From contig JAMPIV010014856.1 of the NCBI GenBank assembly GCA_024509875.1, positions 1-64,000 on the forward strand: a stretch of 64,000 nt of DNA, written 5' to 3'. Positions 50,691-61,576 of this stretch are shown piece by piece. Every line of letters begins with the position of its first letter. Positions within the stretch are counted from its first letter, which is position 1. A model generated the notes under the pieces. It saw only the letters and a program-made list of their open reading frames with translations, was not told where the DNA came from and did no database searches. This stretch comes from Oreohelix idahoensis (Eukaryota > Mollusca > Gastropoda > Stylommatophora > Oreohelicidae). Both the position numbers and the translations under genes were made by a program.

Positions 50691-51190
50691 TTAATTTTTT
50701 GCATTTGCCTGGGCAACAAAATTAGTTTGCTTGCGCCTGCCTCTTCCTAGCCTGTTTATTCTCTTGCGCATGAATCGGTTCAAGAATTTGGACAAGAAAG
50801 CCATAGTCTCTGACACTTTCACAGAGCTGAAAATATATAATAGTACGGGACTGACTTGACATTTGAGTTGAAGATTCTTATTTTTGTGCTGGATCCGACT
50901 GCTCTTGATCTCCATATATTTCCCCAATGCATTGAAAGCTCCTCTTACTTTTTGTATTCTTAATTTGATATCACTGTCTGTCCCTCCAACTTTGTCTATA
51001 TTACTGCAAAGATATGTAATTTTGTTATTTCCTGGTATTTTTAGTTCGTCTTGTTTTTTTGGCATTAAAATAAAAAAGTAACTGGTATGCATGCCTTCCT
51101 TGTGTGCCCCTGGTCCCATGCTTTTCTCTATTCTTTGGAGACTGTCTTTGCTATTATAATCTTAATTTTGAATCTCCCTAACGCCGTTTA
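50691..51190 (-). mobile_element. LINE C-terminal fragment (RTE/CR1 type)
   Basis: ITYLCSNIDKVGGTDSDIKL, RIQKVRGAFNALGK and, in damaged form, SSVKVSETMAFLSKFLNRF. Corresponds to the segment after the RT palm in such LINEs (TYLGSNID...VRGAF.AL..IW). Confidence 0.7.
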
Positions 51191-51227
51191 AATTTTTCCA
51201 TACCATTTTCTTTTTTGTAAATTAACG

Positions 51228-51473
51228 TTGGTCAACATCAAGGCAAAAGAAGACATGGCAGACAGAAAAAAGGAATTCACACATCCACTTGCCGCAGAAT
51301 TAAACAGACTAACATATCAGACAAAAGTGACAATAACTAAAGCCGCTAATTGTTTGAGGTGGCACAGTGACCATGTATTATGGAACAAAGCAAGTCAAGC
51401 TATCAACGTCTGTGATGTCATAACAACCAGGTGCTACGAGATAAGTCAAAAGCTCATTGATAATCACATATGA
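51228..51473 (+). other. Short open frame, unrecognised
   Basis: 81 codons, MVNIKAKEDMADRKKEFTHP to KLIDNHI. No motif, signal peptide or membrane segment seen. No clear splice sites. It is flanked by LINE debris and could be chance or repeat-derived. Confidence 0.15.
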
Positions 51474-51479
51474 AAATGT

Positions 51480-53005
51480 GACAGGAAAGTGAGGCTCTGG
51501 AGGGGGTCTCGTAATGATTCTTGATGATGGCAGATGATTTGTGGATTGGGTGTCATCCCGGACACCCAGGGCTTTCTCACCTTGTTAACAACATGACATT
51601 TAAATAAATAAGATGCGGAGATCATGTTAATGACCACTGTCCATGAAGCACTATTGTGCTTAGTTGGCAGGGAGGATAGGCACATTTCGCTCCTGTAGCG
51701 AGGCTCGTCGTTTGGAAGGTCCTGCATTATAGTCTCCAGTAAGCCTATCACGTCTGTTGTTTTTCTGTTGTCTAGTTTTCTACTTCTGTATTTCTCATGA
51801 GTGCTGAAACATACTTTGATGTGTATTATTTAACAACATGGCAGTTGCAAGATACTTTTTTTTTTACTTTGTTTTTTTTTTAGAAGGCAGGGCACACACA
51901 CACACATACATTCACACAATTTTACGGTTTTGATTTGCTCTATTTGGACTGAGTGAAGTGGGGAGATAATACCATATTTTTATATTGGAAATCAAATTTA
52001 TTATCTTGAATTAACTACACTATATATCCTAATTATGACACATCAAGGGTCGAACGGAATATTCTTTCTTTAAAAAAATAAATATTTATGCGATAAATCA
52101 AGCAAGCATCATCTCTGGTGTCACTATAACAAGTGTTGTGCAATATGTTAAGTCCTGTTATACCATGTTTCTTTAACATCTTTTTTTTTTTATCGAACTA
52201 CCTTTCGGGAGCCATCTTGCCTTGATGCCGACAGCAGTCGATCCTCAATATCTTCTGTCTCCTTACTTTGAAAATACGCGCTGCTAGGCTTTTTCTTCTC
52301 GTCCATCTCTATATGTTAACTTCTCCAACTTGTAGCATTATATTATTCCTGCTTGCTTGCCTTCAACTATTAGTTCTACTACAGATATTTGTTTGTTTTG
52401 TTTTTTTAAACAATGTGTTATGTCTCTTTATGTTCACAGTATCTTATCTACCTATTTTTGAGTTTATTCACTAATTGTCTTGTCCTTTCTCGCTTGTCTC
52501 GAGCATCTTTATTTTCTGAAAAGTTGATTTCACTGGATCAAGTTCATCGATTTTGCTGAATAAAATAAACTGAAAAGTTAAAATAAAAAAAAAAAAAGAT
52601 GTAAATACCAGTAGTTATCATAATTTTTGGTTATGTCAATGCACGCCAATAAATATGTTACTTATTTAACTATTTAATGTAGAAAAATATCATGCTCAAA
52701 CCTTGATGGGTTAACTTATAATTATGATGTGTAGTAATGACTTTTTTTTTTTCAGACAGCATATCCAAGTACTGCATTTGGAACGTCCTTCATCATTTAA
52801 AACAAATTGCAAAAATTCCGCAGGACTACTGGCAATCTCCAATTGTGTTCCTTTTCCTTCTTAAACTATCAACTTCTGATGTTGTTTGTCGTAAATTCAG
52901 CTGAAAAACATTATTTTATCTCTAGTGGTAATGACTTTTGCTCTAATTACATTTTTTTATACTGTATTTCTCAACAATGAGGTGCTGGTTTTTGCTAACA
53001 ATACA
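51480..53005. other. No gene; dispersed repeat fragments
   Basis: The stretch 51500-51600 (GGATTGGGTGTCATCCCGGA, then GGGCTTTCTCACC) resembles 53890-53940. A degraded copy of the 13363 motif lies at 52015-52055 (inverted). Otherwise A/T runs. Confidence 0.4.
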
Positions 53006-53009
53006 TATA

Positions 53010-53330
53010 AATAAATAAAAATGGGAAACCCAAGGCCTGTAAACAGTATATAAATAATACACATAAAGGTATATTTCAGGCACTCGTGAGGAATCTTCTT
53101 CTTCTTCTTCCGTCCTTAGCCAACGACCGGCAAAGCAGTTTCAGGCACTCGCGAAGGGAACAGCGAATAGAAGTCCATCAGAAAACAAAGACGTGGGTGA
53201 TCAGCCCACTGGTTCGTGAGGAATAAAGAAGTAGAAAACTAGACAACAGAAAAACAACAGAAGCGATAGGCTTACTGGAGACTTGAACCCAGGTCCTTCA
53301 GAATGATACAATATTCCCTGGTGTTATTTA
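53010..53330 (-). repeat. tRNA-derived SINE (type T2), interrupted copy
   Basis: Carries the same 3' body as 25380-25625 and a degraded B box (GGTTCAAGTCTCC). A foreign stretch of about 125 bp (53094-53219) that begins with a CTT repeat and duplicates part of the body splits it. Confidence 0.65.
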
Positions 53331-54175
53331 TACGATTAAATTTTATATTTTTGATATGTGTGTTGAGGGGGCAGGGAGGCCATTACAAAATGTTCAATAT
53401 TTCCTTGCCTTCATATTATCTTTTATTAACTGTTGTATATTAATTTTTTTTTAATGTATTCAGAGTCAATGAAGAGTTCTGAAATAATAACTCACAATAC
53501 ATGTGCAAAAAAAAAAAAAAAAAAAAGCAAACTAACACAATTATTTTAATAACTTGACAAATGCCTACGCAGCAGTCTTTTGCAAATTTATGTATAAGAA
53601 ACTGGAGTAACAAGTAAAATACAACACTTTCACGTAGTTAACACTTGTGTCTCATAAAATATTGTTAATTAAACATATTATCTAAAATTATAGATAACAT
53701 ATATCCTCATTATAATCAAGTTAAATGGATATTTTTCTTGATAAATCAAACTGTGATAGAACTGTCGCAAGAGGCAGCACTAAAACTATTCTGGAACCAC
53801 TGTCATTGTTGGTGGGGTGAAGCTTAAAATTATAAGTAAATAAGGGTATGGTAAGAAAGTCAAGGTCTGAAGATGATGACAAGATGAATAGTGAATTGGG
53901 TATCATCCCAAATACTGTGGGCTTTCCCACCCTCCTCCCCCTTATTAACAACAAATATGTGGGACTACGAGTTTGGGGCAAGGGAAAACACACACGTGCT
54001 CACATCCACACAATTTGACACTTTTAATTTACTCTTATTTACATTAATTGGAAAGGTGAAATGGCACCATGATCAGGTACTGGAGAGTCACAATTAATCT
54101 CTGGAATTACTAGTAGCCACCTTTAAGTCATAACTGACAACAGGAATGTGCACCTTGAGGTGATAGCCCTCAGCT
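53331..54175. other. No gene recognised
   Basis: AT-rich with poly-A at 53507-53525. Nothing supported. Confidence 0.4.
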
Positions 54176-54180
54176 GCTTG

Positions 54181-54372
54181 TTTTGTCCTGGTGTTCCTTT
54201 CAACATCATGCTCTTTTCTCTTCTGCTTGTTGTGAGAGCTTTTTTTGTCCTGGTGTTCCTTTCAGCATCATGCTCTTTTCTCTTCTGCTTGTTGTGAGAG
54301 CTTTTTATGTCCTGGTGTTCCTTTCAGCATCATGCTCTTTTCTCTTCTGCTTGTTGTGAGAGCTTTTTTTTT
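54181..54372. repeat. Minisatellite, about 62 bp x 3
   Basis: Three near-identical units of TGTCCTGGTGTTCCTTTCAG, CATCATGCTCTTTTCTCTTC and TGCTTGTTGTGAGAGCTTTT. Confidence 0.92.
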
Positions 54373-54374
54373 GT

Positions 54375-54495
54375 CCAATTTGAGGTGGTGCCACCTGGTG
54401 CAATCAGCAGCTTCATCCTCCCAGGATCGCTGGATTTGTGTTCAGTGCCTTAATGTCTCTCTTGCACACATCTTTGAAATTCAGCTGTGGTAAAC
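54375..54495 (-). mobile_element. LINE C-terminal fragment
   Basis: LNFKDVCKRDIKALNTNP matches the xxFKDVCKRDLKAL ending of CR1/RTE-type LINEs. The minisatellite at 54181-54372 continues the same strand and may have grown from its tail. Confidence 0.6.
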
Positions 54496-54526
54496 TAAAA
54501 TTTCCAAATTGTGTGTGTTTCCTTAA

Positions 54527-54716
54527 CTCTTAAATGATGAGAGGCCAGTATACAGGGCCTATTTTCTCAGACACTAGTGATGGGTGCCAAGTATACAGTG
54601 CCTATTTTCTCAGACACCCATGATGGGAGGCCAGTATACAGGGCCTATTTTCTCAGACACTCATAATGAGAGGCCAGTATACAGGGCCTATTTCCTCAGA
54701 CACTCGTGATGGGAGT
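54527..54716. repeat. Minisatellite, about 46-48 bp x 4
   Basis: Units of GGCCAGTATACAGGGCCTAT then TTTCTCAGACACTCxTGATG. Not coding. Confidence 0.9.
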
Positions 54717-54808
54717 TCAGCTTTTGGGGCTGGTATATTTGAAGTTTGTCTTTCATTTTGTCCCAATGTTATATTTTATTAATGCTCATTCAATTTCCTT
54801 TATAACTA

Positions 54809-55409
54809 TACTACTGGACAAAAGTTAAGGACCGCCATTCAGTTTAGACAAGGTTTATATAATTCTTCGTGAGCAGGGTCGATTTTCCAAATGTCCGGTA
54901 GCTTGAAATCTCTCAAGAAGTCTCTGAATGGTAGAGTGGGACACTGCTAAACGTCTTGCAACATGACGAACAGATTGACCATCCTGAATCCATGCCATGG
55001 CTCGACCACGGTCTACAGTGCTGAGATTTCTCCTTGGTGGCATGGCTAATGCAGTGATCATTTCAATCACTTGTCATACTGATTTATTGCATACCAATGG
55101 TGAACACTCTTTACCGATGATCATTTTCCACGTGCATTCAAATTCAACTCACTTTTTCACCTTTTGAACTAGTGGGGCGTGTTGCAAAAACCAAGAGTTT
55201 TTGCAGCAACAATGGCAATTTTCACGTGCGGGTTAAAGTGACCCAGTTTTTAGACATTTAAAAAAAATTTACCTAGTGCACACAGAAATGTACACACATT
55301 TCTCTGAGCTCAGTTTTAATGACATTTTCACTTGTCTTTACAGTTTGCCAATCAATTATATAAACCTTGTCTAAACTAAATGGTGGCCCTTAACTTTTGT
55401 CCAGTAGTA
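54809..55409 (-). mobile_element. Tc1-like element, internally deleted, 601 bp
   Basis: Long inverted ends (TACTACTGGACAAAAGTTAA at each edge, with similarity for about 55 bp) flanked by TA. The interior keeps only the transposase N-terminus on the minus strand, MPPRRNLSTVDRGRAMAWIQ, then DGQSVRHVARRL and HSTIQRLLERF, a Tc1-type paired-like helix-turn-helix. The DDE domain is absent. Confidence 0.85.
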
Positions 55410-56679
55410 TATGTATAACATTAACATACTTAAAAAAATAGGAAAGAACCAACCCTTAAACTTCAACCCTTTCCAGTTCAATTCACCTAAAAGAACCCAT
55501 ATTTTATCTCATTACGTACCGCCCAATGCGTCTAAAAGCGTCCAATAATAGGTTACTTATTTTGCTGCTATGTGACAATGGAAGCCTCGCACATATGAGA
55601 TTTTGTGAGTTTCCGATTGATAGAGGCTATTTTGAAGTTTATTTTGATATCAATCAAGTTTTACAAAGCTGAGTGATTGATTTTTGCTCATTAAAAAAAA
55701 TATCACTTTGTAAAAATGCTATTTCGTGCACTGGAAGAGATTTTAAATGAACTTTGAAGAAATAGATCAACATTTCTGTGTTATTCTCATAGTGAAAATG
55801 ATTAATCCTACTTCTATGTGGACTATGACCCAGTTATCAACGATAGACTAGCAACATTGTAGACAATGGATAGAGAGGCACATTTACTCCTGTGGAATTA
55901 TTCCAGTAAAAAAAAAAAAAAAAATTTCCCCTCGTTTTGGCAAGGCGCATTCCGTTCAACCTAGTCGGTTATATTAGGGTGCATGTTCAAATATAAAAGA
56001 CCTTTAGGTGTGATTATCCCACTTGTATTAGCTCCCAGGTCTGAACATAATTTATGTGATGAAGCAGCAGTTATTATTCTTTCTTATAATTGATACCTGA
56101 AGATGGACTTATGAATAAATCAACAGATCTGAAAAGGGTTGGTTATGTTGTTTTGGTGTGGGCATAATCAAAACCAACGTCCAACAAACATGAACTGTCA
56201 GACTCTTGGGCAGAAAAAAAAAACATGTTCTGTGGAGTTAAAAATTAAGAAAAAACAGACACTTGTAGAGTTCAAGAGACAGTTTATGGTTGTAAATATT
56301 GTTCTCTGCATTACTGTAAATATGTCTGATATTCAGTTTCATGAAAACTTATAAACAGAGTTTATATAAGCTTTCCAGTGCAAGACTATGATAAAAACAG
56401 TAATTTTTTGGTTTTGGCATTTTTTCTAAATAGGGAAAAACATTTAAATGTGATATTACAATATACAGGAAATAAAGTATGTCCATTTTACTGTAAAAAT
56501 AACTTTGTTTTTATGTTATTCTGACTTAGGATATTTTATAACTGATTTTTTAAACATAAGAAATCGTTAAGAAGAAGAGTTGTATCCCTTTGCTTGGTCA
56601 TTCAGGGTTGAAATACTAGCAAAGCTATGGACTGTAAAGGGTTAACACTATATGAAAACTCAAAGCAACATTGCAACAT
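55410..56679. other. No gene recognised
   Basis: AT-rich. A copy of the 13363 motif at 55948-55985 after poly-A. Short similar ends (AACCCTTTCCAGTTC near 55465 and the reverse AACCCTTTACAGTCC near 56640, each near TTAA) might bound an element, but support is weak. Confidence 0.35.
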
Positions 56680-57195
56680 TCCAGGTAACAAAGAGGCAGA
56701 CAATCATGCTAAAGAAGGGGCAGCGCTACAGTCAAATGATATATGGACATTTTATGAAACCATAAAAGCAACATTCAAGTCCTAAATGGGAAAAAGAGCA
56801 CCCAGGGCATATAAAAAATGATGCCTATCACCAGCTATCTAGACGATACAAGGTTATTATTTTCCACTTGTGCACCGGACACAACTGGTTGAGGTACCAA
56901 CTATACCACAGGTACAGGATTGGTACAACAAATCTCTGCACCTGTGTCACCAGCCCCATATCTGCTGCAGTCCTGCCCAACATACAGCAATGAACAGAGT
57001 AGCACATGGCAACAACCGACTTCTCTCCACGAAAAACTGTTTGGAGATGTCAGGAACCTTGAGCTGACTACTGCCTTTATTAGAGTCATTAATGTAGAAG
57101 TCTGAGGGCGAACAAGATGTCAGGAACCTTGAGCTGACTACTGCCTTTATTAGAGTCATTAATGTAGAAGTCTGAGGGCGAACGAGGAAGAAGAA
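56680..57195 (+). mobile_element. LINE RNase H end and 3' terminus (family F2), copy 3
   Basis: HCNIPGNKEADNHAKEGAAL is the RNase H C-terminal box; then the zinc-like tail and the terminal sequence, whose last 68-70 bp (from ATGTCAGGAACCTTGAGCTG) is tandemly duplicated (57046-57113 and 57117-57185). Ends in GGGCGAACGAGGAAGAAGAA. Confidence 0.75.
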
Positions 57196-57416
57196 AGCAA
57201 CAGAAAATTTGAGCATTAAACATGAGAAAAGCACCACATCCATGTAGAGTTGATCCTATTATGTTAGTCTCATCAACCTACTTTTGAAAGCAACGCTAAT
57301 ACACATCCTCATTTCACAGATATTAATGTACAATAGAAGAAACATGGCAGCTTGCCAAGTATATAACTCTGGTACTTGTAAAGTGTGACCAGAATTTTCT
57401 ACATGACCCAGACATA

Positions 57417-57915
57417 ATTAACACATTAACTACCGCAAGCCGGTGGGACTGGCTTTTGAAATCCTATCATTTGGACCGCGAGCCGCTCAAAGCGTCAATC
57501 TAATTTTAGTAATAAAACGAATGAAAAATGTACTGAAACACTTTCTGATCTGGTTCGAGATTTTAAGTTGCCACCGGAAAACAAATTCCCAAAGCATGGT
57601 TGTTGTGGAACACTGGAAAATTGATATTATGTTCATATTTTTCAGCGTTTTGGATTAGTTATCAAATCGTGTAAAACTGTTTACCATGGCAACTAGTGAT
57701 AGGACCACAAAAAATGCGTGTACATCTCGTCTAACGGCTAAATAGGCTAGAAACTTGTTTCAACAATTGACTGATAGATCTAGCGACGAGGACAAGAGTG
57801 AAAACGGTGTGCACATTGTTTGAAATAGTGATTTTGATAGAGATGGGGAGCAAGCAGTTATAATTGTGAAAATATTGCAAGTAGTCAGCCTTCGGACAGC
57901 CGTTAAATAGCAACA
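57417..57915 (+). mobile_element. Possible piggyBac-type remnant
   Basis: A TTAA at 57418-57421 is followed by CACATTAACTACCGCAAGCC. At 57686 a broken frame reads MATSDRTTKNACTSRLTAK then RSSDEDKSENG and NSDFDRDGE, like the acidic N-terminus of piggyBac transposases. No DDD core and no second end found. Confidence 0.3.
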
Positions 57916-58227
57916 ACCTCTATTAGAGTTACAAATGGTGCTTATTGTAATAGTACATTCATTTATCTTTAAAATGACGTGTAATTCATAAAAATCTGTA
58001 AACAATTACGAAAACTACAGCTTACTTTGTGCAAACACCAACAGGATAAAATGGGAAACAAATTTTATTCGGCCACAGTGTGTTTTTCAATTCGGAAGTT
58101 AATGTTTTAATTACAGACTATTCAAGGGAAATAACAATTAATATTCATTAATGCTCAGTGCCAACCTGATATGTTCATTAAGTGTTTATGGAAATGATAA
58201 TAAAAAAAACACTTCTGTTTGTCTCCC

Positions 58228-58233
58228 TTTATT
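58228..58233 (-). terminator. Polyadenylation signal of POLR1H
   Basis: AATAAA on the minus strand, about 65 nt after the stop codon. Confidence 0.6.
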
Positions 58234-58297
58234 GTGAATTCAAAACTTTCATATGCCAGGAAGTGTAGACATGGTAGAAGATCCCTCAGAACTCATG

Positions 58298-58322
58298 TTA
58301 AGAATATTCAATGTCCTGAAAC
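58298..58322 (-). CDS. POLR1H: POLR1H last exon, coding part
   Basis: After a long pyrimidine run and CTTCAG, the exon starts with the base that completes the split Arg codon and reads FQDIEYS then TAA (58298-58300). Family proteins end CKFQEKEDS or close to it, so position, phase and sequence agree. The 15-base poly-T upstream (minus strand) makes a strong acceptor. The exon coding part is only 25 nt, too short to find by open-frame scanning. Confidence 0.82.
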
Positions 58323-58734
58323 CTGAAGAGTCCAAACAGAAAAAAAAAAAAAAGATATTTATTTTGCAGCTACATGAACAGTGCATGACAAAACATCATT
58401 CACAAAACATCATTCACATAACACATCAAAGCTGAAATCACATATTGTGATGAGAAATAACGAACATCTTCAAGTATGCTTCATCAAATTTACTAGCTGG
58501 TCATGTGAGTTTATTTCTCAAAATATGTTGGCTAAACTGCTGGAGCATAGAACAACTGAATATTACCGCCATTGTGTTATTAGCACTGTTAGTACTTGTG
58601 CAATGTGTCCTCAACTTATTTTTCTCCAATACCATGTCAGGTGGTGTAGATGGTAAAGTCTCTCAGCAACTCCCTCTACCCAGCTCTGTTAATCAACTCT
58701 GTTGTTGACTTCTTCCATGCTATGATGTAAAACT

Positions 58735-58865
58735 TACCTGTATCGTCTCTCTTTAACACCTTTTCTTTTAATCTTCTCTGTTATCATAATACATTCCAGC
58801 ATTCTTCTTCATGTAACATGCCCAAAGAGAGTACATTGCTTCCTTCAAATGTCAGTAATGGGAAC
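58735..58865 (-). mobile_element. LINE C-terminal fragment in POLR1H intron
   Basis: Short damaged match to the 12886-13240 fragment (QCTLFGHVTxxRMLECIMIT and a Lys/Arg-rich GKIKRK-like piece in shifting frames). Confidence 0.45.
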
Positions 58866-59152
58866 GAAGACGCACCAACAGTGAGGAGTGCAGTCAGCGA
58901 CCCATAGCTAGACTGCTTGCGTCAGGGTCAGCGAACCAGAGCTGACCAAGACCCTACTCCACCTCCATGTGGTGGTCCTGGAAACAGGCTGCATCACTGC
59001 AGTCTGGCTGAGTGAGTAGGGATCGAAGTGGGAGGGCTAACCCAGTCCCAAAAAATGCCGCGCTGAAGTCGGATGTGTCGGCTGAAAGGTGCAATTATCG
59101 CAGCTCGCTGTAAACGGACACAACATCCTTTTCAGGACTAACAAAGAAGAAG
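58866..59152 (+). repeat. SINE-like repeat R1, copy 3, in POLR1H intron
   Basis: Fullest copy: AAGACGCACCAACAGTGAGG at the left, CAGGGTCAGCGAACCAGAGC in the middle, ending CAGGACTAACAAAGAAGAAG. Opposite to the gene strand. Confidence 0.75.
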
Positions 59153-59818
59153 AAAAATCAGTAATAAGCTTCCTGTGCACAGTGGCTTTTATTTAAGAAC
59201 AAATGTGTCACCTTGTACGATGTGCCTGAGAGTACACTAGGCCTATTCTTTCTCTGACTCTTCAGAGACCCCTGGGAAATACACGTGGCACTTTTCAGCT
59301 ACCATAAAATACTCTTCTGCTGTCCTTAACTACCAAAATAATAGCGGGCTTCATTACTGCATCTTGCAGTCTATTTATACACCTCAGTGTCATCTGCATT
59401 CTACCATCCTAATCAAGAACACAAATAACACGTGTTCTCAATAATTATTTTAACAAACAAACTGGCAGAAATTAAGGCATTATGTCCTCCCAAGTTATAA
59501 AACTTACAGTCATTCATCAAAAGACAAATCAGTCTCATCGGTACTAACTGTCAATATAGATAATTCCGAGACTGAAAATTACCAGAGCCATTATTTTTCA
59601 TCCTTCCAGAAATCATTCATGCATTATCTCCTCCAAGTGGCTTCATTTATCTGTTAAAGCATAGTTTTGAATGTTGATTTCTAAAAAAAACCAAGGTCCT
59701 AAATATCCTCCCTGTTACAGTCTTCACTCTCTCTGTAAAAACAGTGTAACAGATTTATGAGGAGTTATAGATGCACCAACCATGCTATAGAACAAACACG
59801 TAACACGTCATTCTTCTA
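59153..59818. other. Intron sequence, nothing recognised
   Basis: A possible acceptor at 59272 was examined and rejected. Confidence 0.5.
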
Positions 59819-60401
59819 TAGTCCGTTCGGAAATTCGTGCCCACAGAAAGCGTCAATTTTCTCCAAAACTGTTTGTTGTATGGACATGAATTTTTGCATG
59901 CAGTCTTAGATTTTCCATGCAGTTATTAATATATTTTTTGATCTTACAAAACTCATGTCATGTTCGAATTTTCTTCTTTACGTTATATAAAAAACTCTTT
60001 ACTGTTGTCTGGGTTAATTTTTAGTAGTTTTACAGGAAAGTTACAAGATCCGTTCAAAAATATTTTTTTTTTGTTTGAATTAGTTACTCGCGACTGTGTA
60101 CAATAGGTGCACACTCATGCAGACATGTAGTCACTACACTAATTAAAAAAAATAAAAATATTTTTGAACGGATCTTGTAACTTTCCTGTAAAACTAAGAA
60201 AAATTAACCCAGACAACGGTAAGAGTTTTTTATAAAACGTAAAGAAGAAAATTCGAACATGACATGAGTTTTGTAAGGGCAAAAAATATATTAATAACTG
60301 CATGGAAAATCTAAGACTGCATGCAAAAATTCATGTCCATACAACAAACAGTTTTGGAGAAAATTGACGCTTTCTGTGGGCACGAATTTCCGAACGGACT
60401 A
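59819..60401. mobile_element. Long-inverted-repeat MITE, 583 bp, in POLR1H intron
   Basis: Two arms of about 255 bp (59819-60074 and 60147-60401) are nearly perfect reverse complements, starting TAGTCCGTTCGGAAATTCG, with TA on both sides (59817-59818, 60402-60403). The loop of about 70 bp has no coding sense. TA target suggests the Tc1/mariner group; no transposase seen. Confidence 0.9.
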
Positions 60402-60403
60402 TA

Positions 60404-60955
60404 TCATAATCAGTTAATCTGTCCTTACTAGCAGAGTGAATTAATGTTGCTTGTTCACTCCTATGGGGCATGGTACCATCAATGTACTTGGCCCTCATGC
60501 TGCAAGCCCACAAAGGACTTGACATACTCTGGCAGTGGTTATGCTGCAATATGTTTTACATCCATGCACAACCTCCCATTACTGGAGCCTTACAATGTGC
60601 CAGAATCAAGTCTAGATCCTGGGGGACTCTGAAGAGAAAGATAAAGAAAAGGGCTCCCACAACCTCATGCATGTCGTACAAGGCAACTAATCTGAAGTTG
60701 TCCATGGGACTGGCAAACCTCACTGTGTAAAACAAATTGCGAAAGAAGCCACTGCTGCCAGATATTTGGTGCAGGTTTCCTGCAAGGGGACTAACTCTTA
60801 CATGCTATGTAAGGATTGCACAGGAAAATGATGACAACACGCCAGAGGCAGCCGTGGATCTATCCTTTCTGTGTATTATCACAGACCCCCAACAACTGTA
60901 CAAGACACTTACTGGCAACATTAACATTTAAAATAAGAATGGGGTGAGAACTTAC
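60404..60955. other. Intron sequence, nothing recognised
   Basis: Several short open frames without motifs. It lies between the MITE and the POLR1H donor site. Confidence 0.5.
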
Positions 60956-61065
60956 CTGCAGGAAAGACAGGTGTAAAATACAGTCTGACCTTCATCTGCA
61001 GAGCGTGTCTGTCTTGTCGTGTAGGTCATTGTGTCATGGCGACAGCGCGGACACTGGCGTTCAAC
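60956..61065 (-). CDS. POLR1H: POLR1H penultimate exon: C-terminal zinc ribbon of RNA polymerase I subunit A12.2
   Basis: Encodes VERQCPRCRHDTMTYTTRQT then RSADEGQTVFYTCLSC. The two C-x2-C pairs and the acidic RSADE loop define the TFIIS-type zinc ribbon; SADEGQTVFYTC is characteristic of A12.2 (RPA12) rather than TFIIS or RPB9. In known polymerase I this subunit reaches toward the active site and supports transcript cleavage. The exon starts at an acceptor ATTGACCAG|GTT and ends at a consensus donor CTGCAG|GTAAGT (exon edge 60956). It is 110 nt, phase 0 in and phase 2 out. The upstream frame is closed by TAA, so the acceptor fixes the start. Confidence 0.88.
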
Positions 61066-61369
61066 CTGGTCAATGAATTATAGCCAATCATGTACAAGAA
61101 ACAATTATAATATTAAAAGCAAGTTTAAACATACACGCACACACATATATGAATATATGTGGTATGTTTCGACAAAATTGCTAACTTGTCTGATTGGGAG
61201 AAAAATGTAAAAATAATCTAATGATGTTAAAACTATCAATTTTTTTAAGAGGGTTATATTTCATAAAATTTCATTATATTTGCTATCAAATTCATTCACC
61301 ACCTCGAGGAGCATAGGCCTTCAACAAACCTCTGCCAAGTCTTCCTGTCCCGTGCCATCAGCTTAAGAT

Positions 61370-61576
61370 CTTTCCTAGTTAACAATGACTTGCTAATTGA
61401 TAGTCAATCGGGTTTAGGCCTAAACATTCATGTCACACTGCTCTAACTAAGATGATAGACAATTGGCACCTAAATATTAACAACGATAACATGTGCGGGG
61501 CAGTCTTTGTAGACTTTAAAAAAGCATTTGATATGATAGATCATGCTATTTTAATTAGAAAACTAGAAACATCGTA
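61370..61576 (+). mobile_element. LINE reverse transcriptase fragment
   Basis: LVNNDLLIDSQSG, then after a one-base loss TALTKMIDNW and FVDFKKAFDMIDHAILIRKL: RT motifs 2 to 3 of a CR1/Jockey-type LINE. Both ends truncated. Confidence 0.7.

Larger units (their letters stand above)
58205..61065 (-). other. POLR1H: POLR1H gene, 3' portion (two coding exons, last intron, 3' UTR)
   Basis: The only host gene supported. Exon A 60956-61065, intron 58323-60955, last exon with coding part 58298-58322, then a short 3' UTR with AATAAA at 58228-58233 (minus strand). The intron holds a LINE fragment, repeat R1 and a 583-bp MITE. Upstream exons, with the N-terminal zinc ribbon, were not found between 61066 and 64000 and may lie beyond the window. 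Confidence 0.82.

Noticed and set aside
55456..56645. piggyBac-type element bounded by AACCCTTTxCAGTxC ends
   Set aside because: The similarity is about 15 bp, the TTAA positions are not equivalent on the two sides, and no transposase motif is present.
59184..59271. Alternative last exon of POLR1H after TTTCCCAG at 59272
   Set aside because: In the required phase it gives Arg-Gly-Leu and an immediate stop; the exon at 58298-58322 gives the family-like FQDIEYS ending.
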